The position numbers were made by a program, and so were the translations under genes. A stretch of DNA of 64,000 nucleotides from Patulibacter brassicae (GTDB lineage Bacteria; Actinomycetota; Thermoleophilia; Solirubrobacterales; Solirubrobacteraceae): the NCBI RefSeq assembly GCF_033949425.1, contig NZ_JAXAVX010000013.1:1-64000 (forward strand), written 5' to 3'. Below are positions 17,688 through 26,363 of the stretch, piece after piece (the first letter of the stretch is position 1; each line of letters begins with the position of its first letter). Below the pieces are notes generated by a model. That model was not told the origin of the DNA and searched no databases. It worked only from the letters and a program-made list of their open reading frames with translations.

Positions 17688-18313
17688 CAGCCGTAGAGGT
17701 AGAGGAGCGCGAAGAGGACGATCCAGAGCAGATCGACCATGTGCCAGTACGAGGCGCCGGTCTCCACGAGCGAGCGCTCGTGGTCGCTCAGCGCCGGGCG
17801 CCGCGTCAGGCGGACGACCCCGGCGAGACCGGCCAGCCCGAGCGTCACGTGCAGCAGGTGGACGCCGGTGAAGGAGAAGTAGTAGAGGAAGAACTCGTTC
17901 TCGCGTGCGGAGACGCCGTCGCCGCCGAGGCTCGTGTACTCGTAGAGCTTCAGCGCCCAGAAGAGCAGGGCGCAGCCGAACGCGACGGAGAACAGCCGCC
18001 GCGCGGGGACCAGTGCGCCGGCGCGGGCGTGGCGGACGGCGAGGGCGACGGCGAGCGAGCTGCCGAGCAGGACGATGGTGTTCGCGACGCCGACGCCGAC
18101 GTGCAGGTGGTCCTGGCCGAGCTCGTAGCGCGCCGGATCGTCGGCCTGCAGCAGGACGAGCGCCCCGAACATCAGGGCGAACACCGTCATGTCGGCGAGG
18201 ATGAAGACCCAGATGCCGCCCTCGCCGGGGGTGCGGCGCGCGTCGGCCGCCGGCTCCGGCTCGGCGGGCCGTACCGCCGCCGCGGGCTCGACCGGGCGCT
18301 CGACGGCGCTCAC
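17687..18313 (-). CDS. Heme-copper oxidase subunit III family protein (NorE/CyoC-like)
   Basis: The 208-residue protein has a polar Pro/Ala-rich N-terminus, then about five membrane segments. Subunit III motifs include GGIWVFILADMTVFALMFG, LLFWALKLYEYTSL, FSFTGVHLLHVTLGL and ASYWHMVDLLWIVLF. The short five-helix form matches NorE/CyoC rather than the seven-helix subunit III. The GTG start overlaps the previous gene's stop (GTGA), indicating coupling. Catalytic subunits are absent here, so it either serves an enzyme encoded elsewhere or has a non-oxidase role. Confidence 0.85.
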   Translation of the reverse strand: MSAVERPVEPAAAVRPAEPEPAADARRTPGEGGIWVFILADMTVFALMFGALVLLQADDPARYELGQDHLHVGVGVANTIVLLGSSLAVALAVRHARAGALVPARRLFSVAFGCALLFWALKLYEYTSLGGDGVSARENEFFLYYFSFTGVHLLHVTLGLAGLAGVVRLTRRPALSDHERSLVETGASYWHMVDLLWIVLFALLYLYG

Positions 18314-19029
18314 GCCACGGCCTCCGCGGGCGCGCCGGCGGCTGCGTCGTCGCCCTGGCGCAGCGTCCGCAGGAGCAGGATCGAGACGAGCAGGATCCAG
18401 CCGCCGAAGATCGCCGCGACGAGCCAGAACGACAGCAGCCCGTCCCACGCCCAGGCGCTCGTCCGGAAGAAGAGCAGCAGGACGCCGGGGAGGAAGAGGA
18501 AGGCGACCCAGAAGCTGAACCACGCGGACCAGCGGGGGAACGGCCGGACGGCGCCCCGCTGCAGCAGGACCGCGAGGCCGAACGCGACGCACTGCGCGAA
18601 GACCGGCGGGAAGTTGATGACGAACGGGACGAAGGCCGCGTCCATCAGGCCGCTCGTGACCTCGGGCGCGCGCTCGGGCCGGAACGCGATGCCCATGAAG
18701 AGCATCGTGGGCATGAGGATCGCGAAGACGCCGACGCCGCCGGCGATGAGCTGCAGCATCGTCAGCGGCCCCGTGTGTCCCTCGATCCGCCGCAGCTGGG
18801 CGGAGATCGCGGCCGTGAACGGGAAGAGGAAGCCCGCCGAGATCATCATGAGGCAGAGCCCCGCGCGCTTGAGGTCGGCGTGGCTGCTCCATTGCGCGGC
18901 GACCTCGGCCGGCGTCTGCGTCGGCGAGGGGGGCGGAAGGACCTGGGCCATCATCGCCCCGGTGAAGAAGATCACCAGGAAGGCGATGCCCGACCAGGCG
19001 CACCACCGCTGAATCCGCGTGCTCGTCAC
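18310..19029 (-). CDS. Multi-pass membrane protein of unknown function
   Basis: The 239-residue protein has about six or seven hydrophobic segments, starting with WCAWSGIAFLVIFFTGAMM and ending with FWLVAAIFGGWILLVSILLL. I do not recognise the family with certainty. It is the first gene of the operon with the subunit III and IV genes, so it may be a partner of these in a membrane complex. The GTG start at 19029 has GGAG five bases upstream. Its promoter region holds a TetR operator array (19068-19102). Confidence 0.75.
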   Translation of the reverse strand: MTSTRIQRWCAWSGIAFLVIFFTGAMMAQVLPPPSPTQTPAEVAAQWSSHADLKRAGLCLMMISAGFLFPFTAAISAQLRRIEGHTGPLTMLQLIAGGVGVFAILMPTMLFMGIAFRPERAPEVTSGLMDAAFVPFVINFPPVFAQCVAFGLAVLLQRGAVRPFPRWSAWFSFWVAFLFLPGVLLLFFRTSAWAWDGLLSFWLVAAIFGGWILLVSILLLRTLRQGDDAAAGAPAEAVA

Positions 19030-19067
19030 GTGCTCTCCCGCCGGCCGGGCGGCCGGGCTGCGCGCAG

Positions 19068-19102
19068 CGTACACGATGTTCGATATCCGAACAGGGCGTT
19101 GC
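19068..19102 (-). promoter_or_regulatory. TetR operator array upstream of the oxidase-like operon
   Basis: CGTAC (19068), GTTCG (19078), CGAAC (19088) and GTTGC (19098) repeat the 10-base phase seen before both TetR paralogues. The array lies 40 bases before the first gene of the operon. Confidence 0.6.
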
Positions 19103-19112
19103 GGGAGGCGCG

Positions 19113-19748
19113 TCAGGGCGCCAGGTGCGCACGGGTGTCCGCGGAGACCGGTGTCGTGAGCATCCCCGCGACGACGTCGACCATCGAGCTCGTGAGCATC
19201 GCCGCCTCGCGGGCCGACTCCGGGCGGTCGCTGAGCTTCGCGCGGCGCGCGAGCGTGATCGTCACGTAGAGGACCGCGCCGAACCGGCGGTGCGTGGCGG
19301 CGGCGTCCGGGGGCAGGACCGGCGCGACGAGGTCCCGCCACCGGGCGATGCTCGGCTGCGGCGCGCCGCGGCGAGCCGTGCGCTCGCGCGTCAGCACCTC
19401 GGCGACGATCTGCAGGTACTCGCGACCGCCGTCGTCGTCCTGCAGGCTGGCGGCCTCCGGCAGCACGAGCGCCGCGGCGAGCGCCCGGGCACGGTCCGGG
19501 CGAGCGGTCGACGCCGCGGCGTCGAGCAGGGGATCCCGGCGCGCGTCGACGCGGGCGGCGTGCTTGTCGAGGATCGCCTGCAGCAGCCCGTCGCGGTCGC
19601 CGTAGTGGTGCTGCAGCGCGACGGCGTTGCGCGCGCCCGACGCGCGCGAGATCTCGCGCAGGCTCACGTTGTCGATCCCGCGCTCGGCGAAGAGGCGCTC
19701 GCCGGCGGCGACGAGGCGACGGCGGGCGGGTTCGGGGCTGGGAGGCAT
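19113..19748 (-). CDS. TetR/AcrR family transcriptional regulator (third, distinct)
   Basis: The HTH region is LFAERGIDNVSLREISRASG followed by NAVALQHHYGDRDGLL; the C-terminal domain is unlike the two paralogues at 14.7 and 17.3 kb. It is divergent from the acyl-CoA dehydrogenase gene at 19888. The intergenic region holds a perfect TGGAC-N5-GTCCA palindrome (19831-19845). By position it is the best candidate to bind that operator and its copies upstream of the ligase and thiolase genes. That is inference. Confidence 0.85.
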   Translation of the reverse strand: MPPSPEPARRRLVAAGERLFAERGIDNVSLREISRASGARNAVALQHHYGDRDGLLQAILDKHAARVDARRDPLLDAAASTARPDRARALAAALVLPEAASLQDDDGGREYLQIVAEVLTRERTARRGAPQPSIARWRDLVAPVLPPDAAATHRRFGAVLYVTITLARRAKLSDRPESAREAAMLTSSMVDVVAGMLTTPVSADTRAHLAP

Positions 19749-19830
19749 GGCGGGGTGCGGCGCCGGGCGCCGGGCGGATCTTCTCGCAGGGGGCGCGCTC
19801 GACGGGATCGCGACGGCGGGCCACGGCGTG

Positions 19831-19881
19831 TGGACGACCTGTCCAGGCGCGTTGCACGAAGTGAAGCACGTGCATTACGAT
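19831..19881 (+). promoter_or_regulatory. Operator plus sigma-70-like promoter of the acyl-CoA dehydrogenase gene
   Basis: A perfect TGGAC-N5-GTCCA palindrome (19831-19845) lies just upstream of -35 TTGCAC (19852-19857), an 18-base spacer and -10 TACGAT (19876-19881). The ATG is 6 bases after the -10, so transcription should start at or next to it (leaderless). Confidence 0.65.
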
Positions 19882-19887
19882 CGCGCC

Positions 19888-21078
19888 ATGGCTGCCACGT
19901 CCGAGGTCCTGAAGCCCGACCACGCCGCGTCCACGCGGCACTTCATCTTCGGCGACGAGCACGACGAGCTGCGCGCGTCGATCCGCGCCTTCGTCGACCG
20001 CGAGATCGTGCCCCACGTCCACGAGTGGGAGGAGACGACCTTCCCCGACGCGATCGTCCGGCGGCTCGGCGAGGTCGGGTTCCTCGGCCTCTCGGTGCCG
20101 GAGGAGTACGGCGGGCAGGGCGGCGACTACTACGCGAACCTCGTGCTCGCCGAGGAGATCGCCCGTGGCGGCTCGGGCGGCCTGCTCATGGGCCTCTCGG
20201 TCCACACCGACATGGTCATCCCGCCGCTGCTGCAGTTCGGCAGCGAGGAGCAGAAGCAGCGATGGGTGCCGGCCGGCGTCCGCGGCGAGACGATCTTCGC
20301 GCTCGGCATCACCGAGCCGGGGGCCGGCTCCGACGTCGCCGCGATCCAGACCCACGCCGTCCGGGACGGGGACGAGTGGGTCATCAACGGCTCGAAGACC
20401 TACATCACCAACGGCCACCGCGCGGGCATGATCATGCTCGTCACGAAGACCGACCTCGACGCCGGCTACGACGGCTTCTCGATCTTCCTCGTGCCGATGG
20501 ACGCCCCCGGCGTCGTGCGCGAGCAGAAGCTCTCGAAGATGGGCATGCACGCCTCGGACACGGCGCTGCTCGCCTTCCAGGACGTGCGGGTCGGCGCCGA
20601 CGCGCTGCTCGGGCCCGAGACGGGCAAGGGCTTCTTCCAGATCATGTGGGAGCTGCAGGCCGAGCGCCTGATCGGCGCGGCCGGGTGCCTGGGCTACGCC
20701 CAGTACGCCTTCGACAAGGCGCTGGCGTACGCGAACGAGCGCGAGACGTTCGGGCGGCCGCTCGGCAAGCACCAGGCGATCCGGCACAAGTTCGCGCAGA
20801 TGGCCACGGACATCGCCGCCGCCCGCCAGCTCATCTACGGCACCGCCCACGCGTACGCCAACGGCGCCTACCCGGTCCGGGAGATCTCGCAGGCGAAGCT
20901 CAAGGCGACCCAGGTCTCCTTCGAGGTCGCCGACGCGTGCGTCCAGGTCCTCGGCGGCGCCGGCTACATGACCGAGTACGACGTCGAGCGCGTCTTCCGC
21001 GACATCCGCCTGTACCGGATCGGGGCAGGCGCCGACGAGATCCTGCTCGACGTCATCGGCAAGAGCTACGGGATCTGA
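19888..21078 (+). CDS. Acyl-CoA dehydrogenase (FadE type)
   Basis: The 396-residue protein has motifs LGITEPGAGSDVAA, TYITNGHRAG, ERETFGRPLGKHQAIRHK and GGAGYMTEYDVERVFRD. The C-terminal catalytic loop is LYRIGAGADEI, without the YEGT glutamate of medium-chain enzymes. Glu259 in LQAERLIGAAG matches the catalytic base position of isovaleryl-CoA-type enzymes. A hotdog thioesterase gene follows after 10 bases, so the two likely form an operon acting on the same acyl-CoA. Control is probably by the divergent TetR. Confidence 0.92.
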   Translation: MAATSEVLKPDHAASTRHFIFGDEHDELRASIRAFVDREIVPHVHEWEETTFPDAIVRRLGEVGFLGLSVPEEYGGQGGDYYANLVLAEEIARGGSGGLLMGLSVHTDMVIPPLLQFGSEEQKQRWVPAGVRGETIFALGITEPGAGSDVAAIQTHAVRDGDEWVINGSKTYITNGHRAGMIMLVTKTDLDAGYDGFSIFLVPMDAPGVVREQKLSKMGMHASDTALLAFQDVRVGADALLGPETGKGFFQIMWELQAERLIGAAGCLGYAQYAFDKALAYANERETFGRPLGKHQAIRHKFAQMATDIAAARQLIYGTAHAYANGAYPVREISQAKLKATQVSFEVADACVQVLGGAGYMTEYDVERVFRDIRLYRIGAGADEILLDVIGKSYGI

Positions 21079-21088
21079 GGCGGGCGCG

Positions 21089-21526
21089 ATGACCGACGTC
21101 GCCTCGACGGCGCCGCGCTGGGACGCCCCGCTCTCGCCGGTCGTCCGCTTCACGATCGACCTGCGCTGGCGGGACCTCGACGTCATGGGCCACGTCTGGT
21201 CCGGGCGCTACCACGAGTTCCTCGACGAGGCCCGGGGCCACGTGTTCGCGCCGATCGCCGGCCCCGACGGGCTGTTCCCCTTCGTCCTCGCGCGCGTGGA
21301 GCTCGATCACCGTCGGGAGCTCCTGCGCGCCGACGACCGCGTCACCGTCGAGGCGGCGATCCTCGCGATCGGCCGCTCGTCGGTGACCGTGGGGCATCGG
21401 GTCCTGCGCCCCGACGGCGCGGTCGCGGCCGAGGGGACCTCGCTGATGGTCGCCTTCGACCTCGAGCGGCGGGTGGCGCGGCCGGTGCGCGACGACGAGC
21501 GGGCGGCGCTGACCGCCGGTGCCTGA
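21089..21526 (+). CDS. Acyl-CoA thioesterase (4-hydroxybenzoyl-CoA thioesterase type hotdog)
   Basis: This 145-residue hotdog-fold protein carries the family signature IDLRWRDLDVMGHVWSGRYH followed by EFLDEARGHVF; the Asp in RDLD is the usual catalytic position. Such enzymes release free fatty acid and CoA. It follows the acyl-CoA dehydrogenase closely and is convergent with the MFS gene, 22 bases away. Confidence 0.85.
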   Translation: MTDVASTAPRWDAPLSPVVRFTIDLRWRDLDVMGHVWSGRYHEFLDEARGHVFAPIAGPDGLFPFVLARVELDHRRELLRADDRVTVEAAILAIGRSSVTVGHRVLRPDGAVAAEGTSLMVAFDLERRVARPVRDDERAALTAGA

Positions 21527-21548
21527 CCCCGCCCGCAGCGGACCCGCC

Positions 21549-23135
21549 TCAGGCCGGAACGGCGGCGCCCTCGTCGCGGGCGACGTCCAGCGGCGACGCC
21601 ATCCGGCGCTCCTCCGCGCGCCCGGGACAGCGCCGCGCGACGAGCGCCGCGCCGAGCAGGAGCACCGCGGCCACGATCGCGAAGCCCCACGTCCATCCGG
21701 CGATCACCCCGTCCTGGACGATCCGGGTCAGCGCCGCCCCGTCGGGGCGCTCCGCCGCGAGCTGCAGCGCCGCGGCCGGGGACGCCAGCAGCGTCTCGCC
21801 GACCTGCTCCGGCAGGGTGGCGACGTGATCGTCGACGGACCCGCGGTAGGCGGCGTTGAAGGCGGAGCCGGCGATCGCGATCCCGAGCGCCGCCGACAGC
21901 TCGCGCGAGAGGTCGTTGACCGCCGACGCGACGCCCTGCTTCTCGCGCGGGACCGACTCGATGATCATCTCGGTCGGGGGCGCCATCGCGAGCCCGACGC
22001 CGGACCAGATGAGGCCGGCGCCGATCGCGAAGGTCCAGTAGCTCTCCGTGCCGCCGATCGCCATCCCGGCGCAGACCGCGGCGCCGAGCGCCGCGACGAG
22101 CATCGCGAGGACGATCACCGCGCGGCGCCCGACCCGGCGCGCCAGCAGCGGACCGAGCGGCGTGAGGGCGTAGCCGAGGACCGGCGGGACGACCCCCAGC
22201 GCGCTCTCCAGCGTCGACGAGCCCAGGACGTAGCCCTGGTACTGGATCGACAGGAAGAACAGCGCGAAGTGCGCGAAGAAGAGGAAGAAGAGCGCGCCCG
22301 CTCCGGCGCCGAAGCGGCGGTCGAGCAGCAGGCGCACGTCCAGCAGCGGGTTCGGGTGGCGCAGCTCCCAGCGCACGAACGCCAGGAGCAGCGTCGCGCC
22401 GACGCCGCCGGCGACGAGCGTCGTCGCGCCGAGCCAGCCGTGGACGGGGGCCTCGGTGACCGCGAGCGTCAGCCCGCCGACGGCGCCGACCGACGTGAGG
22501 GCGCCGACCGGGTCCAGGGCGACCTCGTGCTCGGCGGTCGTCTCCGGCACGAGGGCGAGGGTCAGGACGGTGACGAGTGCCGTGAACCCCGCGATGAGCA
22601 GGAAGGGCGCCCGCCAGGTCCACCACTCGACGCCGACGGAGAACACGAGCAGGCCGACGACGGCGCCGATGATCACCGAGACCGCCCAGAGCCCGACGGC
22701 GACCTGGCGTCGCTCGGGCGGCAGCGTGGCCGTGATCGTCGCCAACGTGCCGGGGAAGAGCAGCGCGGCGCCGATCCCGGCCAGCAGCCGGCTCGCGATC
22801 ACCGCGTCGACGGAGTCCGCGCCGCCGGTCCAGGCGACCGCGGCGACGAGCACCACGAGCCCGACGAGCATCCCGCGTCGGCGGCCGTAGCGGTCCAGCA
22901 GCGCTCCGGCCGGCAGGAGCAGCGCGGCCACCGCGAGCGGGAACGCGTCGGTGATCCACTGCAGCCGGCTCTGGTCGCCGCCGAGGTCGCGGCCGATGTC
23001 GGGCACGACGGCGATCGCGCCGGCCGTGAGGCCCATGATCACGGCGATCGAGGCGCAGCACGTCCCGACCATCAGCGCGTCCCGCACCCGCGAGCGCGAC
23101 GCGTCGGACGGAACGGGGGCGTCGGGGGCGGGCAT
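21549..23135 (-). CDS. MFS transporter, DHA2 family (14-segment drug/proton antiporter type)
   Basis: The 528-residue protein has about 14 hydrophobic segments. Signature motifs are WITDAFPLAVAALLLPAGALL (motif A region with LDRYGRRR after it) and RLLAGIGAALLFPGTLATI. This is the EmrB/QacA layout, exporting amphipathic compounds by proton antiport. A central hydrophilic stretch and a C-terminal helix with a basic tail follow. The upstream region has an inverted repeat resembling part of the TetR operator array. Substrate is unknown. Confidence 0.85.
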   Translation of the reverse strand: MPAPDAPVPSDASRSRVRDALMVGTCCASIAVIMGLTAGAIAVVPDIGRDLGGDQSRLQWITDAFPLAVAALLLPAGALLDRYGRRRGMLVGLVVLVAAVAWTGGADSVDAVIASRLLAGIGAALLFPGTLATITATLPPERRQVAVGLWAVSVIIGAVVGLLVFSVGVEWWTWRAPFLLIAGFTALVTVLTLALVPETTAEHEVALDPVGALTSVGAVGGLTLAVTEAPVHGWLGATTLVAGGVGATLLLAFVRWELRHPNPLLDVRLLLDRRFGAGAGALFFLFFAHFALFFLSIQYQGYVLGSSTLESALGVVPPVLGYALTPLGPLLARRVGRRAVIVLAMLVAALGAAVCAGMAIGGTESYWTFAIGAGLIWSGVGLAMAPPTEMIIESVPREKQGVASAVNDLSRELSAALGIAIAGSAFNAAYRGSVDDHVATLPEQVGETLLASPAAALQLAAERPDGAALTRIVQDGVIAGWTWGFAIVAAVLLLGAALVARRCPGRAEERRMASPLDVARDEGAAVPA

Positions 23136-23193
23136 CGGCGGCGGGTCCGCCGGCGGGCCGTGGACCGGCCGCGCGTCGCGGAGCTCTCGGCAA

Positions 23194-23208
23194 CATACAT
23201 CTTGTACG
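23194..23208 (-). promoter_or_regulatory. Operator-like inverted repeat upstream of the MFS gene
   Basis: On the minus strand CGTAC-N5-GTATG resembles the outer half-site pair of the operator at 9114-9128 (CGAAC-N5-GTATG). A -10-like TATGTT overlaps it, so repression of the transporter gene by a TetR protein is plausible. The match is partial. Confidence 0.35.
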
Positions 23209-23288
23209 AAAATGCGAGGCGAGGTGCGTGCGGACGTTCGCGCGCAGGGGCCGTTCCGGGGACCGGCGAGCTGGCGCGCCGCCGCTGC

Positions 23289-23314
23289 TACGGTCGGTCT
23301 GGACGGACTGTCCG
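23289..23314 (+). promoter_or_regulatory. -10 box and TGGAC-N5-GTCCG operator of the ligase operon
   Basis: The -10-like TACGGT (23289-23294) is followed by TGGAC-N5-GTCCG (23300-23314). This matches 9 of 10 arm positions of the operator at 19831 and sits at the expected transcription start. Confidence 0.55.
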
Positions 23315-23338
23315 AGCGGCCTGGGGAGGCACGGCGTC

Positions 23339-25066
23339 ATGAGCTCTGATCGCGACATCCACGAGCGGCGCGCCGCCCTGCGCGCGCGGTTCGGCACCTG
23401 GACCCCGCAGACCCTCGACGGCTGGCTCACCGCCTGCGCGGAGCGCTTCGGCGACCGTCCGCTCGTCGTCGCCGACGACGTGACGTGGACGTACGCCGAG
23501 GTCGACGCGCGAGCGTCGCGCCTGGCCGACGGGCTCGCCGCCGTCGGCGTCCGGCCGGGGGACCACGTCGGCCTGCTCATGGCGAACGAGCCGGAGTTCG
23601 TGCCGCTGAAGTTCGCGATCGCCCGCGCCGGCGGGGTGGCGATCCCGTTCAACTACCTCTACCGCGAGGAGGAGCTCGCCTACGTCCTCGGCCAGTCGCG
23701 CTGCCGCGTGCTGGTGACGATGACGGGGTTCGCCGGGCTCGACTACCCCGCGATGCTCGACGCCGTGGCGCCGGGGTGGGCGGAGCGCGCCGGCGAGGCG
23801 CCGGTCGGCGCGCCGCTGGCGGACCTCGTCCGGGTCGTGCAGCTGGAGAACGCCGGGCCGGCCCGCCCGGGGGCGCTGACCGTCGACGGCCTCGAGCAGC
23901 TCGGCGCCGACGCGCCGGGCAGCGCGCGGATCGGGGTCCGTGGCCCCGACGACGTCGGCGACATCCTCTACACGTCGGGCACGACGGGCTCGCCGAAGGG
24001 CGTCCAGGTCACCCACGACGCCGTCCTGCGCACCGCGCACGGCTCCGCGCTGACGCGCGCGTTCGAGGACGGCCGGCGGATCCTGTTCTCGCTGCCCTGC
24101 TACCACATGTTCGGCTACGTCGAGGGCCTGCTCGCGGCCACGATGGTCGGCGGCGCGGTCGTGCTGCAGACGGCGTTCGACCCGCGGGCCTACCTCGACG
24201 GCATCGAGCGCCACCGCGCCACGGACATCCTCTGCGTGCCGACGATGACCGTCGCGCTGCTCGAGCAACCCGACCTCGCCGAGCGCGACCTCTCGTCGCT
24301 GCGGGCGATCCTCTCCGGCGCCGCCCCGGCGCCGGTGTGGCTGTGGGAGAAGGTCCGCGACGCGCTCGGCGTCGACGAGATCGTCACGGGCTACGGGATG
24401 ACGGAGACCGGCGGCGCGATGACGCTCACCCTGCCCGAGGACGAGCTGCTCGTGAGCTCGACGACCGTCGGCCGGCCGAAGATCGCCGGGGCCGCCGGCC
24501 TGCCGCAGGGCGACGGCCCGCTGATCGAGTACCGCACCGCCGACCCGGTCACGGGCGAGCACCTCGCCGCGGGCGCCGAGGGCGAGCTCATCGCGCGCGG
24601 CCCGACGACGATGGTCGGCTTCTGGGACAAGCCGGAGGAGACCGCGAAGGCGCTGCGCGACGGGTGGGTCCACTCGGGCGACCTCGGAATCGTCCGCGAG
24701 GACGGCTACCTCGAGATCACCGGCCGCAGCAAGGAGCTCTACAAGAGCGGCGGCGAGCTCGTGATGCCGAAGGAGATCGAGGAGCTGCTGAGCCGCCACG
24801 ACGCGATCAGCCAGGTCTACGCCATCGGCGTGCCCGACGACCGCTGGGGCGAGGCGGGCTGCGTCTGCGTCGTCCGCCACCCGGGCGCGACGATCGACGC
24901 GGACGAGGTCCTCGCGCTCTGCCGCGAGCACCTCGCTCGCTTCAAGGTGCCCAAGCACGTCCTGTTCCTCGACGCGGACGACCTGCCCACGACCCCGACC
25001 GGCAAGGTCCAGAAGTTCCGGCTCGTGCGCCTCGCCGCCGACCGGCTCGCCCCGGCGGAGCGCTGA
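23339..25066 (+). CDS. AMP-dependent acyl-CoA ligase (FadD type)
   Basis: The 575-residue ANL-superfamily enzyme activates a carboxylic acid to its acyl-CoA through an acyl-AMP. Visible motifs are the P-loop LYTSGTTGSPKGV, YGMTETGG, WVHSGDLG, GRSKELYKSGGELVMPKEIE and the C-terminal catalytic Lys in TPTGKVQKF. A short region around residues 165-200 is not conserved in type. ATG at 23339 lies about 25 bases after a TGGAC-type operator. The crotonase-SnoaL gene starts one base after its stop. Confidence 0.92.
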   Translation: MSSDRDIHERRAALRARFGTWTPQTLDGWLTACAERFGDRPLVVADDVTWTYAEVDARASRLADGLAAVGVRPGDHVGLLMANEPEFVPLKFAIARAGGVAIPFNYLYREEELAYVLGQSRCRVLVTMTGFAGLDYPAMLDAVAPGWAERAGEAPVGAPLADLVRVVQLENAGPARPGALTVDGLEQLGADAPGSARIGVRGPDDVGDILYTSGTTGSPKGVQVTHDAVLRTAHGSALTRAFEDGRRILFSLPCYHMFGYVEGLLAATMVGGAVVLQTAFDPRAYLDGIERHRATDILCVPTMTVALLEQPDLAERDLSSLRAILSGAAPAPVWLWEKVRDALGVDEIVTGYGMTETGGAMTLTLPEDELLVSSTTVGRPKIAGAAGLPQGDGPLIEYRTADPVTGEHLAAGAEGELIARGPTTMVGFWDKPEETAKALRDGWVHSGDLGIVREDGYLEITGRSKELYKSGGELVMPKEIEELLSRHDAISQVYAIGVPDDRWGEAGCVCVVRHPGATIDADEVLALCREHLARFKVPKHVLFLDADDLPTTPTGKVQKFRLVRLAADRLAPAER

Positions 25067-25067
25067 C

Positions 25068-26345
25068 GTGGTCGCCACGGACCGCGCGCCGAAGCGCGTC
25101 TCCTTCGCGCTGGAGGACGACGGCCTCGGCCGCCTCCGGCTCATCGCGCCCGCGCGGCGCAACGCCATCGACCTGCGCTGGGTCCACGAGCTGGCCGCCG
25201 CGGTCGTCCGGGCGCGTGCGGCCGATGACCTGCGCGCACTGTTGATCACGGCGGAGGGCCCGGCCTTCACGGTCGGCGGGGACCTGCGGTTCATCGTCGA
25301 GGACCCGGCAGGGGTGGCCGAGCGGCTCGACGCGATGATCGCGCCGTTCCACGCCGCCCTCGGGGACCTCGGCGAGCTCGACGTGCCGATCGTCACCGCG
25401 GTGCAGGGCGCGGCCGCCGGCGGTGGGCTCGGCCTCGCGTGGCTCGCCGACGTCGTGCTCGTCGCCGAGGACCTGAAGCTCACCACGGCGTTCGACCGGC
25501 TCGGCCTCAGCGGCGACGGGAACTCCAGCTGGTGGCTGCCGCGCCTCGTCGGGCTGCGGCGCGCCCAGGAGCTGCTGGTCGGTGGGCGCCTGCTCGGCGC
25601 CGAGGAGGCCGTCGCCTGGGGGATCGCCACGCGGTCGGTGCCGGTGGCCGAGCTCGAGGCGGCGGCGCTGGCCGAGGCGCGTCGGCTCGCCGCGGGCCCG
25701 ACCCGTGCGCTGGGCCGGATGCGCCGGCTCCTGCGCGAGGCCGACGGGCGCGACGTCCGGGCCCGCCTCGTCGAGGAGGCCGCGGCGATGCGCGAGCTCG
25801 CACGGACCCCGGACGCCCAGGAGGGCCTGCGGGCCTTCGGCGAGCGCCGGGCCCCGCGGTTCACCGGCGCGGGCGTCCCCGGACCCGGCCGGGACGGGGC
25901 CGCGGACCCGGCGCCGTCCGGTGGCGCGGCGGCCGCCGCGGGCGGGGCGGGGGACGGCGAGGACGTGATCGTCGGGCTCGTGCGCCGGCTCTACGCGGCG
26001 CTGGCCGCCGGCGACGAGGCCGCGCTGCGCGAGCTGCTGGCGCCCGGCTTCGAGGGCCGGCTCTCCGCGGGCATGCCCGACGCGCTCGGCGGGGTGCGCC
26101 GGGGTCCCGACGCGATGATCCGCGAGGGCTGGTGGGCGATCGGCCGCCGGTTCGCGGTGCTCGCCGAGCCGGAGCGCTGGATCGTGGGTGACGACGGCCA
26201 CAGCCTCACCGTCCTGGGGACCTATCGTGGTCGGGCGCGCGAGGACGACCGCGCGGTCGAGGCCGCGTTCGCGCACGTGTTCCGTCGCGAGGGCGACCGC
26301 CTCGTCGCGCTCGAGCAGGTCACCGACACCGCCCGCTGGGGCTGA
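25068..26345 (+). CDS. Crotonase (enoyl-CoA hydratase/isomerase) fused to a SnoaL-like domain
   Basis: Residues about 10-265 form a crotonase domain (FTVGGDLRFI, VQGAAAGGGLGLAWLADVV, LPRLVGLRRAQELL). After an Ala/Gly/Pro linker (about 268-300) a second domain (about 303-425) has the NTF2/SnoaL pattern LVRRLYAALAAGDEAALREL with a polar barrel after it. Both hydratase glutamates appear replaced by Gly (GGGLGLA; the FGQPE position reads FDRLG), so simple hydration is unlikely. Isomerase or another crotonase reaction is more probable. Coupled to the ligase gene. Confidence 0.8.
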   Translation: MVATDRAPKRVSFALEDDGLGRLRLIAPARRNAIDLRWVHELAAAVVRARAADDLRALLITAEGPAFTVGGDLRFIVEDPAGVAERLDAMIAPFHAALGDLGELDVPIVTAVQGAAAGGGLGLAWLADVVLVAEDLKLTTAFDRLGLSGDGNSSWWLPRLVGLRRAQELLVGGRLLGAEEAVAWGIATRSVPVAELEAAALAEARRLAAGPTRALGRMRRLLREADGRDVRARLVEEAAAMRELARTPDAQEGLRAFGERRAPRFTGAGVPGPGRDGAADPAPSGGAAAAAGGAGDGEDVIVGLVRRLYAALAAGDEAALRELLAPGFEGRLSAGMPDALGGVRRGPDAMIREGWWAIGRRFAVLAEPERWIVGDDGHSLTVLGTYRGRAREDDRAVEAAFAHVFRREGDRLVALEQVTDTARWG

Positions 26346-26363
26346 CGGACGCGGCGGCTCCCG

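Noticed and set aside
17687..18313. Full aa3-type oxidase operon.
   Set aside because: Only subunits III and IV are present; no frame with the subunit I heme/copper motifs or subunit II copper site is in the window.
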